Source: Candidatus Omnitrophota bacterium (GTDB lineage: Bacteria; Omnitrophota; Gorgyraeia; Tantalellales; Tantalellaceae). Taken from it: DNA of 64,000 nt. Below are positions 8,369 through 17,763 of this stretch, piece after piece. The notes beneath the pieces were generated by a model, which saw only the letters and a list, made by a program, of their open reading frames with translations, was not told the DNA's origin and did not search any database. The first letter of the stretch is position 1; every line of letters starts with the position of its first letter. A program made the position numbers and the translations under genes. The DNA is taken from the NCBI GenBank assembly GCA_014728045.1, contig WJMH01000005.1:26835-90834 (forward strand), in the 5' to 3' direction.

Positions 8369-10867
8369 ATGCCCGCATTCAACAGATTCACTGAAAGAGC
8401 CAGAAAGGTGATCCTTTTGGCCAAAGAGGAAGCGAAAAGGTTCAACCATGATTATATCGGTACCGAACATATACTGCTGGGCCTGGTAAAGGAAGGCGAG
8501 GGCGTTGCCGCCGCGGTCCTTACCAGTCTCGGGCTCGATTCGGAAAACATACGCAGCGAGGTGGAAAAACTCGTGCAGCCCGGCCCCAGCAAGATACTCT
8601 CCAGCGACATCCCCTTCACCCCAAGGGCGAAGAAGGTGATAGAGCTTGCCATGGATGAGGCGCGTAACCTCGGCCACAACTATATCGGCACCGAGCACCT
8701 TCTTCTGGGGCTCATACGCGAGGGTGACGGCGTGGCCAGCCAGGTCCTGCTCAACATGGGGCTGGACCTTAAGAGCGTGCGCGACGAAGTTCTAAACCTT
8801 CTGGGTTCTTCCGTTCCGGGTTACACCGTGGCCGGCGGGTCCAAGAGAAAGAAAAAGAGCAAGACCCCCGCGCTCGACTCCTTCGGCAGGGACCTCACCG
8901 AAATGGCGGCGCAGGACGAGCTGGACCCGGTGATAGGCCGTGACAAGGAGATCCAGCGCGTGGTGCAGATCCTGAGCCGCAGGAAGAAGAATAATCCCGT
9001 TCTCATAGGGGAGGCGGGGGTCGGCAAGACCGCCATAGTCGAGGGGCTCGCCCAGAAGATCAACCAGGGCGATATCCCCGAGACACTCAAGGGCAAGAGG
9101 CTCCTCATACTGGACCTTGCGATGATGATAGCGGGCACCAAGTACAGGGGCCAGTTCGAGGAAAGGATAAAGGCGGTCATGAAGGAGATCAAGGAGTCGC
9201 CGGACGTGATAGTCTTCATCGACGAGATACACACCCTGGTCGGCGCCGGAGGCGCGGAAGGGGCGATAGACGCCTCGAATATACTCAAGCCTGCTCTGCA
9301 GAGAGGCGAGATACAGTGCATCGGAGCGACCACGCTCGATGAGTACCGCAAGAACATAGAGAAGGACCCGGCACTGGAGAGGCGTTTCCAGCCGGTCACC
9401 GTCGACCCGCCCAGCGTGGAGGAGACAATAAAAATCCTCGAGGGGCTCAGGGACAAGTACGAGGCCCATCACAAGGTCAAGTTCTCCGACAAGGCCCTTG
9501 AGGCCGCGGCGAAGATGTCCGACAGGTACATAAGCGCCAGGTTCCTCCCGGACAAGGCGATAGACCTTATCGACGAGGCGGGCTCCAAGGCGAAGCTCTC
9601 GACGATGATAATGCCGGAGAAGCTGAAGGACTTCGAGAAGAAGATAGAGGAGTTCCGGCGCGAGAAAGAGGAGGCGGTGAAGAGCCAGGATTTCGAGAAG
9701 GCCGCGCGTTTCCGCGACTCCGAACGAAAAGCCAGGCAGGAGCTTGAGAAGCTCCTTAAGGAGTGGAAGAACGGCCAGACCCAGCAGGAGATAACGGTCG
9801 ATGAGGAGGATATAGCGAGGATCGTGTCCGACTGGACCGGGATCCCCGTGGTGAGGGTCGAACAGAAGGAATCGGAGAAGTACCTTAAGCTTGAAGACAG
9901 CCTGAAAGAGCGCGTGGTCGGCCAGGACGAGGCGATAACCGCCATAGCCCACGCGGTGAGGAGAAGCCGCGCGGGGATAAAGGACCCGAACAGGCCCATA
10001 GGCACTTTCATATTCATGGGGCCTACCGGCGTGGGTAAGACCCTCCTCGGGCAGAAACTCGCCGAGGTCATGTTCGGGGACGAGGACGCCATCATCCAGA
10101 TAGACATGTCCGAGTACATGGAGAAGTTCAACGTCTCGCGCCTTGTCGGTGCGCCTCCCGGGTACGTGGGTTACGAGGAAGGCGGCCAGCTCACCGAGAA
10201 GGTCAGAAGGAGACCGTACGCGGTGGTCCTTCTGGATGAGATCGAGAAGGCCCATCCGGACGTGTTCAACATACTCCTGCAGCTTCTGGACGAGGGAAGG
10301 CTTACCGATTCCTACGGCAGGAAGGTGAGCTTCAAGAACACGATCCTTATAATGACCTCCAATATCGGAGCTAACCTGCTCAAGAAGGCAGGGGCCATAG
10401 GTTTCCAGAAACAGAAAGAAGAGGAGACCTACCAGGACATGAAGTCGCGACTTCTTGAAGAGGTGAAGAAGACCTTCAAGCCCGAGTTCCTCAACAGGGT
10501 CGATGACGTGATAGTCTTCCGCAGTCTCAGCAGGGAGAACTTGAAGCACATAGTCGAGATAGAGGTCAAGGAGGTCCAGGACCGTCTCCAGGAGAAGGGC
10601 ATAACGATAAAGCTGGACAACACCGCGAAAGAGTTCCTCATAGACAAGGGATTCGACAAGGTGTTCGGCGCCCGTCCCCTGAAAAGGACCATACAGAGAT
10701 ACCTCGAGAACCCGCTTGCCGAGGAGATACTCTCGGGCGCTTTCAGCGAAGGGGCGGACGTGACCGTGACCCGGTCCAAGGGCAAGGAGGAGCTCAAGTT
10801 CGTCCGGTCGGACGATAGGAAGAAGACCGGGAAGGAAAAGAACATAGAAGAAAGAATAAACCCGTGA
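8369..10867 (+). CDS. clpC: AAA+ unfoldase ClpC
   Basis: Unfolds substrates and feeds them to ClpP. The 832-residue protein has the repeated N-domain (about 5-145), the first AAA+ module (Walker A GEAGVGKT 214-221, Walker B IVFIDEIH 281-288), a UVR-containing middle domain (about 425-460) that marks it as ClpC rather than ClpA or ClpB, and the second AAA+ module (GPTGVGKT 551-558, LLDEIEKAH near 621-629). An IGF tripeptide (677-679) fits the ClpP-binding loop. AAGGAGG precedes ATG. Neighbouring mcsA and mcsB suggest phosphoarginine-tagged proteins as clients; clpP is not in the window. Confidence 0.97.
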   Translation: MPAFNRFTERARKVILLAKEEAKRFNHDYIGTEHILLGLVKEGEGVAAAVLTSLGLDSENIRSEVEKLVQPGPSKILSSDIPFTPRAKKVIELAMDEARNLGHNYIGTEHLLLGLIREGDGVASQVLLNMGLDLKSVRDEVLNLLGSSVPGYTVAGGSKRKKKSKTPALDSFGRDLTEMAAQDELDPVIGRDKEIQRVVQILSRRKKNNPVLIGEAGVGKTAIVEGLAQKINQGDIPETLKGKRLLILDLAMMIAGTKYRGQFEERIKAVMKEIKESPDVIVFIDEIHTLVGAGGAEGAIDASNILKPALQRGEIQCIGATTLDEYRKNIEKDPALERRFQPVTVDPPSVEETIKILEGLRDKYEAHHKVKFSDKALEAAAKMSDRYISARFLPDKAIDLIDEAGSKAKLSTMIMPEKLKDFEKKIEEFRREKEEAVKSQDFEKAARFRDSERKARQELEKLLKEWKNGQTQQEITVDEEDIARIVSDWTGIPVVRVEQKESEKYLKLEDSLKERVVGQDEAITAIAHAVRRSRAGIKDPNRPIGTFIFMGPTGVGKTLLGQKLAEVMFGDEDAIIQIDMSEYMEKFNVSRLVGAPPGYVGYEEGGQLTEKVRRRPYAVVLLDEIEKAHPDVFNILLQLLDEGRLTDSYGRKVSFKNTILIMTSNIGANLLKKAGAIGFQKQKEEETYQDMKSRLLEEVKKTFKPEFLNRVDDVIVFRSLSRENLKHIVEIEVKEVQDRLQEKGITIKLDNTAKEFLIDKGFDKVFGARPLKRTIQRYLENPLAEEILSGAFSEGADVTVTRSKGKEELKFVRSDDRKKTGKEKNIEERINP

Positions 10868-10879
10868 GGCGGCGTATAG

Positions 10880-12379
10880 ATGAGAGCCAGGCTAAGGAGG
10901 ATCACAAAAGCGCGCGTGGCGGGGCTTTCGCTGGCCCTGATGGTGGTCTCGTACTTCACGTTCAGCCAGACCAGTTGGGTGAAGTATTTCGCCGAGAAAA
11001 AGGTCTCCTCCTTCATGGACAACAAGCTCGACGTTCGCATAGGGCAGATAACGGGGGGAGTTATCCGGGATATGTCCCTGCAGGAGGTCGAGTTCATATC
11101 CGGTACAGGAGAGGGGGCCAAGGTCTTCGCCGTGGAAAGGATGGAGATATCCTACCGGGTATGGAGGATACTCCTGGAGAAGCTCGGCCTGGCCGAGAGA
11201 ACCGAAAGGCCCCTGGAAGAGGTGGGGGTGTATTTCAGCGAGGAGAACCCTTTTCTTCAGGGGTTCTTCAAGATATACAGTTACCCGGAGAAGCTCGAGC
11301 TGGTGGGGCATGTGTCGCTGGCCCTCTTCGGGGAAGAAGAGAAAAAGGGACTGAAAGGCTCGCTCTTTAAAAGAGATGACGGAAGATATGACTGTGACCT
11401 TGTCTGGAACGGTTCGCTCAAGATCAAGGGCGTCCTCGATCCGGCGGGAAGGTCGGTCGACCTCGGGTTCGATCCGGTCTCAAGCAGGAAGGGGACCGTG
11501 CGCCTTAAGGCGGGCATAGGCAGGGACAGGGCCATAAACGCCTACACTCGCCTGGACAAGGTCCGTTTCGGTGCAGTTGAGCTCATAGGTGACGTGTGGC
11601 TCTCCTACAGGGAGCCGTCCGATCCCGTTTTCCAGGTGAAAGCGGAGAACCTGGTGGTCAACAAGCGCCCCTTCTGGGATATTTCCCTGGAGGGGACCTA
11701 CTCGCGGGAGGGCAGGTACCTGAGCATCGAGCAGGCAAAATGGGGCAGGGCTTTCATTCTTTTCGGGAGGATATCGACCAAGGCGCCGTACCCTTCAAAA
11801 CTCGGGATCAGGTTCAGCCACGCCGATCTTTCCGAGATAGGAGCGATGCTGGGTAACAGCTCAACGCCCCTTGAAGGGATGGCAGAAGGCGAGTTATCTT
11901 TCGATGGGCCCGTGCTGTCGGCGGATGTCACCGGAAGGCTCCACGTGGGGCAAGGCGTCCTTAACAACATGACCTTCAGATCCATATCGGCCCAGTTCAG
12001 GGGCAAGCTCCCCCTGGTAAGGGTGGTCGATTCACGCGTCTTCAAGGAAGGCGGGTTCATAAAGGTCGAGGGCGAGATGGATTTCAGCAGGTTCGCCGAG
12101 GGAAAGGCCTTTGAGAAGGTCATTTTCAGCACCGACAACAAGGTGGCAGTGTGGGAGGACTGGCAGATAACCAAGAAAGAGGACTCCAACAAGGTGAGCG
12201 CCACCAGGGACAAGGTCACCTTGACCACTTCCATGGAAGAGGCCGGGTTCATGCCGAGGGAGGACCCGATACAGAACGAGCTGGGAGTCAATTACAGTCT
12301 GGACAGGGGAAGCAGCCTGAAGTTCGAAATGGAGGAGGACGACGATTTTTTCGGGCTGGAACATAAAATAGAGTTTTAG
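10880..12379 (+). CDS. TamB/AsmA-like envelope protein, single N-terminal membrane anchor
   Basis: No precise family is recognised. The 499-residue protein has a basic N-terminus and one membrane segment (about 14-30), then a long beta-rich region with alternating hydrophobic residues, including the GQITGGVIRDMSLQEVEF stretch that resembles the opening of AsmA/TamB-type lipid-bridge proteins. It ends in an alternating pattern closing on Phe (LEHKIEF). It lies 12 bases after clpC and 6 bases before mlaE. By position it may be the periplasmic partner of the MlaEFD lipid transporter; this is an inference. Confidence 0.6.
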   Translation: MRARLRRITKARVAGLSLALMVVSYFTFSQTSWVKYFAEKKVSSFMDNKLDVRIGQITGGVIRDMSLQEVEFISGTGEGAKVFAVERMEISYRVWRILLEKLGLAERTERPLEEVGVYFSEENPFLQGFFKIYSYPEKLELVGHVSLALFGEEEKKGLKGSLFKRDDGRYDCDLVWNGSLKIKGVLDPAGRSVDLGFDPVSSRKGTVRLKAGIGRDRAINAYTRLDKVRFGAVELIGDVWLSYREPSDPVFQVKAENLVVNKRPFWDISLEGTYSREGRYLSIEQAKWGRAFILFGRISTKAPYPSKLGIRFSHADLSEIGAMLGNSSTPLEGMAEGELSFDGPVLSADVTGRLHVGQGVLNNMTFRSISAQFRGKLPLVRVVDSRVFKEGGFIKVEGEMDFSRFAEGKAFEKVIFSTDNKVAVWEDWQITKKEDSNKVSATRDKVTLTTSMEEAGFMPREDPIQNELGVNYSLDRGSSLKFEMEEDDDFFGLEHKIEF

Positions 12380-12385
12380 GGGAAA

Positions 12386-13195
12386 ATGAAGATGCATAAA
12401 TTGAGGAGTTTGCCCGCGAGGTTCTACCGTAACGTGGTGAAGAAGGTGAAGAAGTTCTTCACCTACATCGGGGGCCTGGCGGTACTTCTGGTAAAAACGG
12501 TATTCTGGATATTCTCGCCGCGCCTTCGCAAGTGGCAGGTGCTCGAACAGATGGACCGTATCGGGGTGGCGAGCTTCCCGATCATATTCCTCATAAGCCT
12601 TTTTACGGGAATGGTCCTGGCGCTTCAGAGCGCCTACCAGATGCAGAAGGTCTCGGCGGAGATGTACATAGCTTCGCTTGTCGCTCTTTCGCTTACCCGT
12701 GAGCTGGGCCCTGTTCTTACCGCACTCATAGTCGCCGGAAGGTGCGGCGCGGCTATAACCGCCCAGCTGGGGACCATGCAGGTCACCGAACAGGTGGACG
12801 CGCTCGAGACGCTGTCGGCGAACCCCATCCAGTACCTTGTCGTGCCGCGTTTTCTGGCGCTTCTTGTCATGGTGCCTCTTCTGACGATCTTCGCCGATTT
12901 TTTCGGCATAGTCGGGGGTTACCTCATAGGCGTCGGAAAGTTGGACATAACACACGCGATGTACGTAAAAATGACCTGGGATCCCCTGAAACTGAAGGAC
13001 GTGACGACCGGCCTTATCAAGAGCGTGACGTTCGCGGTAGTGATATGCCTCATATCCTGCTTCGAGGGGTTCAATACCAAGGCGGGCGCCGAGGGTGTGG
13101 GCCGGGCTACGACCTCGGCGGTGGTGAGGAGCTTCATCCTCATAATAGTTTTTGACTGTTTTCTTACGGCACTGTTTTATTTCGTGATGAGGTAG
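12386..13195 (+). CDS. mlaE: MlaE-type phospholipid ABC transporter permease
   Basis: Inner-membrane permease of an MCE-type lipid transporter that moves phospholipids between the two membranes. The 269-residue protein carries the MlaE/YrbE family pattern: a Gly-Met-Val-Leu-Ala-Leu-Gln stretch near residue 75, the LTRELGPVLTALIVAGRCG region (about 105-123), and five or so hydrophobic helices. A longer N-terminus of about 40 residues precedes the family core. mlaF follows after 5 bases and mlaD after that, so the core E-F-D set is complete. MlaB and MlaC are not present. Confidence 0.93.
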   Translation: MKMHKLRSLPARFYRNVVKKVKKFFTYIGGLAVLLVKTVFWIFSPRLRKWQVLEQMDRIGVASFPIIFLISLFTGMVLALQSAYQMQKVSAEMYIASLVALSLTRELGPVLTALIVAGRCGAAITAQLGTMQVTEQVDALETLSANPIQYLVVPRFLALLVMVPLLTIFADFFGIVGGYLIGVGKLDITHAMYVKMTWDPLKLKDVTTGLIKSVTFAVVICLISCFEGFNTKAGAEGVGRATTSAVVRSFILIIVFDCFLTALFYFVMR

Positions 13196-13200
13196 GTAAA

Positions 13201-13947
13201 GTGATAGAACTCAAGAACATACACAAATCCTTCGGATCCAACAGGGTCCTCGAGAACCTCAACCTCAGGATAGAGACGGGCGAGTCGATGGTCATAATCG
13301 GCCGGTCCGGATGCGGCAAGAGCGTTCTGCTCAAGCATATAATCGGGCTTATGAGGCCCGATTCCGGCCAGGTCCTGATAGACGACAAGGACATAACCCG
13401 GATAAGCTCCAATCAGCTCAACAAGATGAGGATGAACTTCGGCATGCTTTTCCAGGGGGCGGCGCTTTTCGACTCGCTGAGTGTTTTCGAGAACGTGGGT
13501 TTCCAGCTGATCGAATACACCGATAAGCCTCTGGAGGAGGTAAAAAGCCGCGTCGCCGAGTGTCTGGAGAAGGTGGGGCTCAAGGGTATAGAGAAGGCCA
13601 AGCCGGCCCAGCTTTCCGGGGGCATGAAAAAGAGGGTGGGCCTTGCCCGGGCGATATGCATGTCGCCCAAGATAATACTTTTTGACGAACCCACTACCGG
13701 GGTCGACCCGATAATGGGGGATATAATAAACGAGCTCATACGGCATCTGCACGACACGCTGGACGTGACATCGATAACGGTGACCCATGACATGAAGAGC
13801 GCCTACAAGATAGCCGACAGGATAGCGATGCTTTACGACAGGCATATAATCGAGTCCGGCACGCCGGACCAGATACAGAATTCTGATAGCAGTATAGTCA
13901 GGCAGTTCATAACCGGGTCCGCGGAAGGCCCCATAACCAAGAAATAA
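13201..13947 (+). CDS. mlaF: MlaF-type phospholipid ABC transporter ATPase
   Basis: Cytosolic ATPase driving MlaE. The 248-residue protein has Walker A GRSGCGKS (34-41), Q-loop FQG near 85, signature LSGGM (138-142) followed by KKRVGLARA, and Walker B IILFDEPTTGVDP (158-170). The LSGGM-KKR variant and the D-P-I after the Walker B are characteristic of the MlaF/Ttg2A group. It starts with GTG, 5 bases after mlaE. The C-terminal tail ends in a short polar stretch. Confidence 0.93.
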   Translation: MIELKNIHKSFGSNRVLENLNLRIETGESMVIIGRSGCGKSVLLKHIIGLMRPDSGQVLIDDKDITRISSNQLNKMRMNFGMLFQGAALFDSLSVFENVGFQLIEYTDKPLEEVKSRVAECLEKVGLKGIEKAKPAQLSGGMKKRVGLARAICMSPKIILFDEPTTGVDPIMGDIINELIRHLHDTLDVTSITVTHDMKSAYKIADRIAMLYDRHIIESGTPDQIQNSDSSIVRQFITGSAEGPITKK

Positions 13948-13977
13948 CGGACCGGATCTTTTAAAAAAGGAGATGAT

Positions 13978-14697
13978 ATGTTCAGGGACGAAAAACTCGA
14001 AATGAAGGTCGGTCTCTTTATAGGAATAGGCCTTTTTGTCATGTTCTTCATAGTATTCTCGATAAGCGATTTCTACGTGTTCGAGAAGGGATATAATTTC
14101 AACGTCATCTTCGATTACGTTAACGGGATAACCTCCAACGCGCCGGTGAGGCTTGCCGGAGTGCATGTCGGCGACGTTGAGGATATATCCATATACTATG
14201 ACGACGAGGCCCAGAAAACGCGGGTCAAGCTGAACGTTTGGGTCAAGGGCCAGGTCCGCGTCGAGAGGGACGCGGTGGCCCGGATAAACACGCTCGGGCT
14301 TCTGGGCGAGCAGTACCTCGAGCTTACCCCGGGGAAAATGAACCGTTTCCTAGAAGAGGGGGACACTTTGACCGGAAAGAACCCGGTGAACGTGGGAGTT
14401 CAGATGGAGAGGGTGAGCGGCCTGGTGAAGGATATTTCCGAGGGCAGGGGCACGCTGGGCAAGCTGCTTACCGAAGACACCATCTACAATGACCTTGAGG
14501 GCGTTTTCGGCAGGCTTAACCGCGGGGAAGGCACCATAGGCAAGCTCCTGGTGGAAGAGGACGTTTACGATAACATAAAGGATTTTACCAAAGACATAAA
14601 AGCCCATCCCTGGAAGCTTCTGCACAGGCCACGCAGCCGCGACAGGAGCTCCTCGGAAAGGGAACCGGACCGGGGAACGGAGATAGAACCGTTCTAG
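13978..14697 (+). CDS. mlaD: MlaD-type MCE-domain lipid-binding protein
   Basis: Anchored periplasmic subunit of the Mla transporter. The 239-residue protein has one membrane segment (about 13-35), then an MCE domain (about 38-115) with the APVRLAGVHVGDVEDI stretch typical of the family. The region after the domain contains a twice-repeated pattern, GTLGKLL (about 159-165) and GTIGKLL (about 182-188), also seen in longer MCE proteins. A basic, Arg/Ser-rich tail ends the protein. A strong AAAAAGGAG precedes the ATG. Confidence 0.92.
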   Translation: MFRDEKLEMKVGLFIGIGLFVMFFIVFSISDFYVFEKGYNFNVIFDYVNGITSNAPVRLAGVHVGDVEDISIYYDDEAQKTRVKLNVWVKGQVRVERDAVARINTLGLLGEQYLELTPGKMNRFLEEGDTLTGKNPVNVGVQMERVSGLVKDISEGRGTLGKLLTEDTIYNDLEGVFGRLNRGEGTIGKLLVEEDVYDNIKDFTKDIKAHPWKLLHRPRSRDRSSSEREPDRGTEIEPF

Positions 14698-14712
14698 TGT
14701 CATTTATTTTTT

Positions 14713-14718
14713 TATAAT
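14713..14718 (+). promoter_or_regulatory. Possible -10 box upstream of yacL
   Basis: TATAAT lies in a T-rich 49-base gap between mlaD and the PIN/TRAM gene. No convincing -35 box is found at 16-18 bases upstream, so an internal promoter is only a possibility. Confidence 0.25.
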
Positions 14719-14746
14719 ATTTTTCAAAGAAAGGAAGTGACAGGAC

Positions 14747-15862
14747 ATGACGATCAGATTAATCAGAGTGTTTTTTCTTGTGCTGAGCGCCGTATGCGGT
14801 TATTACCTGGGGTCGCTCTTCACCGACATTGCCAACTCAGCGTGGATCGGGCTTGTCGCGGGAACGATCACGGGTCTGCTTATCATACTTCTTGAGGTAA
14901 AGCTCAAGAGCGTTTCGCTGCGGAACCTTTCCGCGGCGGCTTTCGGGCTCATCTTCGGTTTCTTCATGGCATGGATGGTGACGCTCATCCTGCGCCTTAT
15001 ACCCATGCCGGAAGACGTCTATCCCATAGCCCAGATAATATTCACCCTTATTTTCTGTTACCTGGGGATGATAATATCCATCAAGGGAAAGGACGAGTTC
15101 AACGTGGTCATCCCCTACGTGCGTTTTACCAGGGAGGACCAGAGCGACCAGCTTTTTCTTCTGGATACCAGCGTTATCATAGACGGAAGGATAGCGAGCG
15201 TCTGCGAGACCGGTTTCATCTCGGGCAGGCTGGTTGTACCGCGGTTCGTTCTGCATGAACTGCAGCAGGTCGCCGACAGTTCCGACGATTCGGTGAGGAC
15301 CAGAGGGCGCCGCGGCCTCGACATGCTCGAGAAGCTCAAGAAGGTCCCGGGAACGGAGGTCATAATACACGACGAGGGTCTTCCGGACATCAAGGAGGTC
15401 GACGCCAAGCTGGTGAGGATGGCCAAGGTCCTGGACTGCCCGGTCCTGACCAATGATTTCAATCTCAACAAGGTCGCCAAGCTCGAAGGGGTCATGGTGC
15501 TCAACATCAACGACCTGGCCAGCTCACTGCGCCCGGTGGTGCTTCCGGGGGAGAAGATGAACGTCTTCATCAAGAAAGAGGGCAAAGAGCGCGACCAGGG
15601 AGTCGCCTTTATGGACGACGGGACCATGATAGTGGTGGATAACGCCAGGAGGTTCATCGGCAGGAACGTGAACGTAGCGGTGACCAGCATTCTTCAGACC
15701 TCCGCGGGCAGGATGATATTCGCCAATCTTATGGAGAAAGCCGATCAGGGTAAACAGAACCGTTCCCAGAAGGGCCAGGGGCGGGGCGGCAACAAAAAGC
15801 ACGGGAACGGACAGAAAAAGAACGAAACCTCATCCCCGGACGAAAAGAAGGGTAACGGGTAA
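14747..15862 (+). CDS. yacL: YacL-type membrane PIN/TRAM-domain protein
   Basis: Predicted membrane-bound nuclease-like protein of unknown cellular role. The 371-residue protein has four hydrophobic segments in the first 112 residues, a PIN domain (about 135-250) with the acidic residues DTSVIIDG (Asp140, Asp146) and a later LTNDFNLNK stretch, a TRAM domain (about 265-330), and a basic, Gly/Asn/Lys-rich tail. The same architecture stands between disA and ispD in Bacillus (YacL), and here too ispD-ispF follow. The GAAAGGAAG ribosome site precedes ATG. Confidence 0.87.
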   Translation: MTIRLIRVFFLVLSAVCGYYLGSLFTDIANSAWIGLVAGTITGLLIILLEVKLKSVSLRNLSAAAFGLIFGFFMAWMVTLILRLIPMPEDVYPIAQIIFTLIFCYLGMIISIKGKDEFNVVIPYVRFTREDQSDQLFLLDTSVIIDGRIASVCETGFISGRLVVPRFVLHELQQVADSSDDSVRTRGRRGLDMLEKLKKVPGTEVIIHDEGLPDIKEVDAKLVRMAKVLDCPVLTNDFNLNKVAKLEGVMVLNINDLASSLRPVVLPGEKMNVFIKKEGKERDQGVAFMDDGTMIVVDNARRFIGRNVNVAVTSILQTSAGRMIFANLMEKADQGKQNRSQKGQGRGGNKKHGNGQKKNETSSPDEKKGNG

Positions 15863-15868
15863 TAATAC

Positions 15869-16561
15869 ATGAAAGTAGTTGCGCTGGTACCGGCTGCCGG
15901 CTCCGGGGAGCGCCTCGGCAGGGCAAGTGAGGAGAAGCCTTTCCTCGAGATAGGAGGAAAGCCCCTTCTCGCGCACGTTCTCTCGCGCCTCAGCGACTCG
16001 GGCCGGATCGACAGGATAGTGGTCATGGTCAAGGATAAGTACCTGGAAAGAACAAGGGATCTTATCCGCGGGTGGCATATAGAAAAGGTCCAATCGGTGG
16101 TGCCGGGGGGCGTGACCAGGACCGAATCTGTCAGAAACGGCATTGAAGAGGCTTCCCCGGGGGAGGACGAACTGGTCCTCATCCACGACGGGGCCAGGCC
16201 CTTCGTGACCGGCGAAGTTATAGAAAGGGCCGTTGATCTTGCCGCGAGGACCGGGGCCGCGGTGGTGGGATTGCCCTGCGACTCCACCATCAAGAAGGTT
16301 TCCGGCGACCTCACGGTCGAGGAGACGCCCCCGAGGTCGGGCCTGTGGGAGGCGCAGACCCCCCAGGTCTTTTCTTCGGAGGTCATCAGAGAGGCTTACC
16401 GCGCCTACGCGGGAGGGAACGTCACCGACGACTCTTCCCTTGTTGAGATGTCGGGACGAAAGGTGAAAATGGTGAAAGGCACGCGGGATAACATCAAGAT
16501 AACCGTGCCGGAGGATATAAGGCTGGCCGAAGCCATACTGGCGGGGGAGCGCGCTGAATGA
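15869..16561 (+). CDS. ispD: 2-C-methyl-D-erythritol 4-phosphate cytidylyltransferase
   Basis: Third step of the MEP isoprenoid pathway: joins CTP and methylerythritol phosphate. The 230-residue protein starts with the nucleotide-binding PAAGSGERLG (8-17) and contains HDGARPFV and the later TDDSSLVE stretch, as in IspD. It ends 4 bases inside ispF (ATGA overlap), so the two are translationally coupled. The intervening IspE step is not encoded in the window. Confidence 0.95.
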   Translation: MKVVALVPAAGSGERLGRASEEKPFLEIGGKPLLAHVLSRLSDSGRIDRIVVMVKDKYLERTRDLIRGWHIEKVQSVVPGGVTRTESVRNGIEEASPGEDELVLIHDGARPFVTGEVIERAVDLAARTGAAVVGLPCDSTIKKVSGDLTVEETPPRSGLWEAQTPQVFSSEVIREAYRAYAGGNVTDDSSLVEMSGRKVKMVKGTRDNIKITVPEDIRLAEAILAGERAE

Positions 16562-17031
16562 GGATAGGGATGGGTTACGATATGCACCGCCTGGAGGACG
16601 GAAGACCCTTTATCCTGGGCGGGGTTGCTATAGCACACGATAAAGGACCGGTCGGGCATTCCGACGGGGACGTACTTCTTCACGCGGTATGCGACGCACT
16701 GCTGGGGGCCATCGGCGAGGATGATATCGGAGCCAAGTTCCCCGATACCGATCCTAGCTACAGCGGTATAGCCAGCAGTGAACTGCTGAGGGAAGTGATG
16801 TATATCACCGACCGGGCGGGGTACCGGGTCCACAACCTGGATACCGTGGTCGTCCTGGAGAAGCCCAGGATAGGGCCCTACAGGCACCGGATCATCGGTT
16901 CAATTGCGGATATGCTGATGGTTCCCGCGGAGTTCATAGCGGTTAAGGCGAAGACCGCGGAAGGACTGGGGGATATCGGACGGGGCGAGGCGGTCTCGGC
17001 CTACGCCACGGTACTGCTTAAGGAAACTTAA
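16558..17031 (+). CDS. ispF: 2-C-methyl-D-erythritol 2,4-cyclodiphosphate synthase
   Basis: Zinc enzyme of the MEP pathway that forms the cyclic diphosphate. The 157-residue length is standard. The metal ligands are visible in GYDMHRL (Asp8, His10), and the family stretch GHSDGDVLLHAVCDALLGA (35-53) supplies the other conserved His and Asp. The C-terminal TAEGLGDIGRGEAVSAYA stretch fits the family. It overlaps ispD by 4 bases. Confidence 0.96.
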   Translation: MRIGMGYDMHRLEDGRPFILGGVAIAHDKGPVGHSDGDVLLHAVCDALLGAIGEDDIGAKFPDTDPSYSGIASSELLREVMYITDRAGYRVHNLDTVVVLEKPRIGPYRHRIIGSIADMLMVPAEFIAVKAKTAEGLGDIGRGEAVSAYATVLLKET

Positions 17032-17049
17032 ACCCGGAGGGGGATAAAG

Positions 17050-17763
17050 ATGCTGTGCTTGGCAAAAACGATATTAATACTGGCGGCGCTGGCGCTGGTG
17101 TATTATGTCCTGGTGAGGATGTTCTTCCGGGACGAGCTTCGTGCCGCGACCGAAAGGGATCCGGCGGCCACCGGCTACGCCGAGATAATCTTCACCTATT
17201 CGGGGCTTCACGCTCTGGTGTTCTACAGGATGTCCTCCTCGCTGAGGGGGCTCAAGGTCCCCTTCCTGCCGAGGCTCATTTCTCAGATGGGCAAATGGTT
17301 CACCGGCATCGAGATACATCCGGGGGCCAGGATAGGCAAGGGACTGTTCATAGACCACGGCATGGGTGTTGTGATAGGCGAGACCTCCGTTATAGGCGAG
17401 AACGTGACTCTCTTCCAGGGGGTGACCCTTGGTGGAACGGGCAAGGAGAAGGGGAAGAGGCATCCGACAATAGGCGATAACGTGGTCGTGGGCGCCGGGG
17501 CGAAGATCCTGGGCAATATCACCGTGGGCAATAATGTCCTGGTGGGCGCGAACGCCGTTGTCCTGAGGGATGTTCCGCATGACTCTACCGTCGTGGGCGT
17601 TCCCGGGCGTATCGCCAGGCGCAAAGGAAAGCGCCTTCCCGGAGGCATCAACCTCGACCACAGTTCGCTGCCCGACCCGCTCCAGCAGGCACTGGAGAGG
17701 CTGCAGCACGAGATAGATCATATCGAAACGGAAATACAGGAACATCACGAGGACGGAAAATGA
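17050..17763 (+). CDS. cysE: Serine O-acetyltransferase
   Basis: Makes O-acetylserine from serine and acetyl-CoA, the first step of cysteine synthesis. The 237-residue protein has a hydrophobic N-terminal stretch (about 5-20), a helical part with AEIIFTYSGLHAL, then a left-handed beta-helix of hexapeptide repeats (about 92-185) with GTGKEKGKRHP and the VLRDVPHDSTVVGVPGR end. It follows ispF and overlaps cysS by 4 bases, keeping the ispF-cysE-cysS order known from Bacillus, but without gltX. Confidence 0.93.
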   Translation: MLCLAKTILILAALALVYYVLVRMFFRDELRAATERDPAATGYAEIIFTYSGLHALVFYRMSSSLRGLKVPFLPRLISQMGKWFTGIEIHPGARIGKGLFIDHGMGVVIGETSVIGENVTLFQGVTLGGTGKEKGKRHPTIGDNVVVGAGAKILGNITVGNNVLVGANAVVLRDVPHDSTVVGVPGRIARRKGKRLPGGINLDHSSLPDPLQQALERLQHEIDHIETEIQEHHEDGK

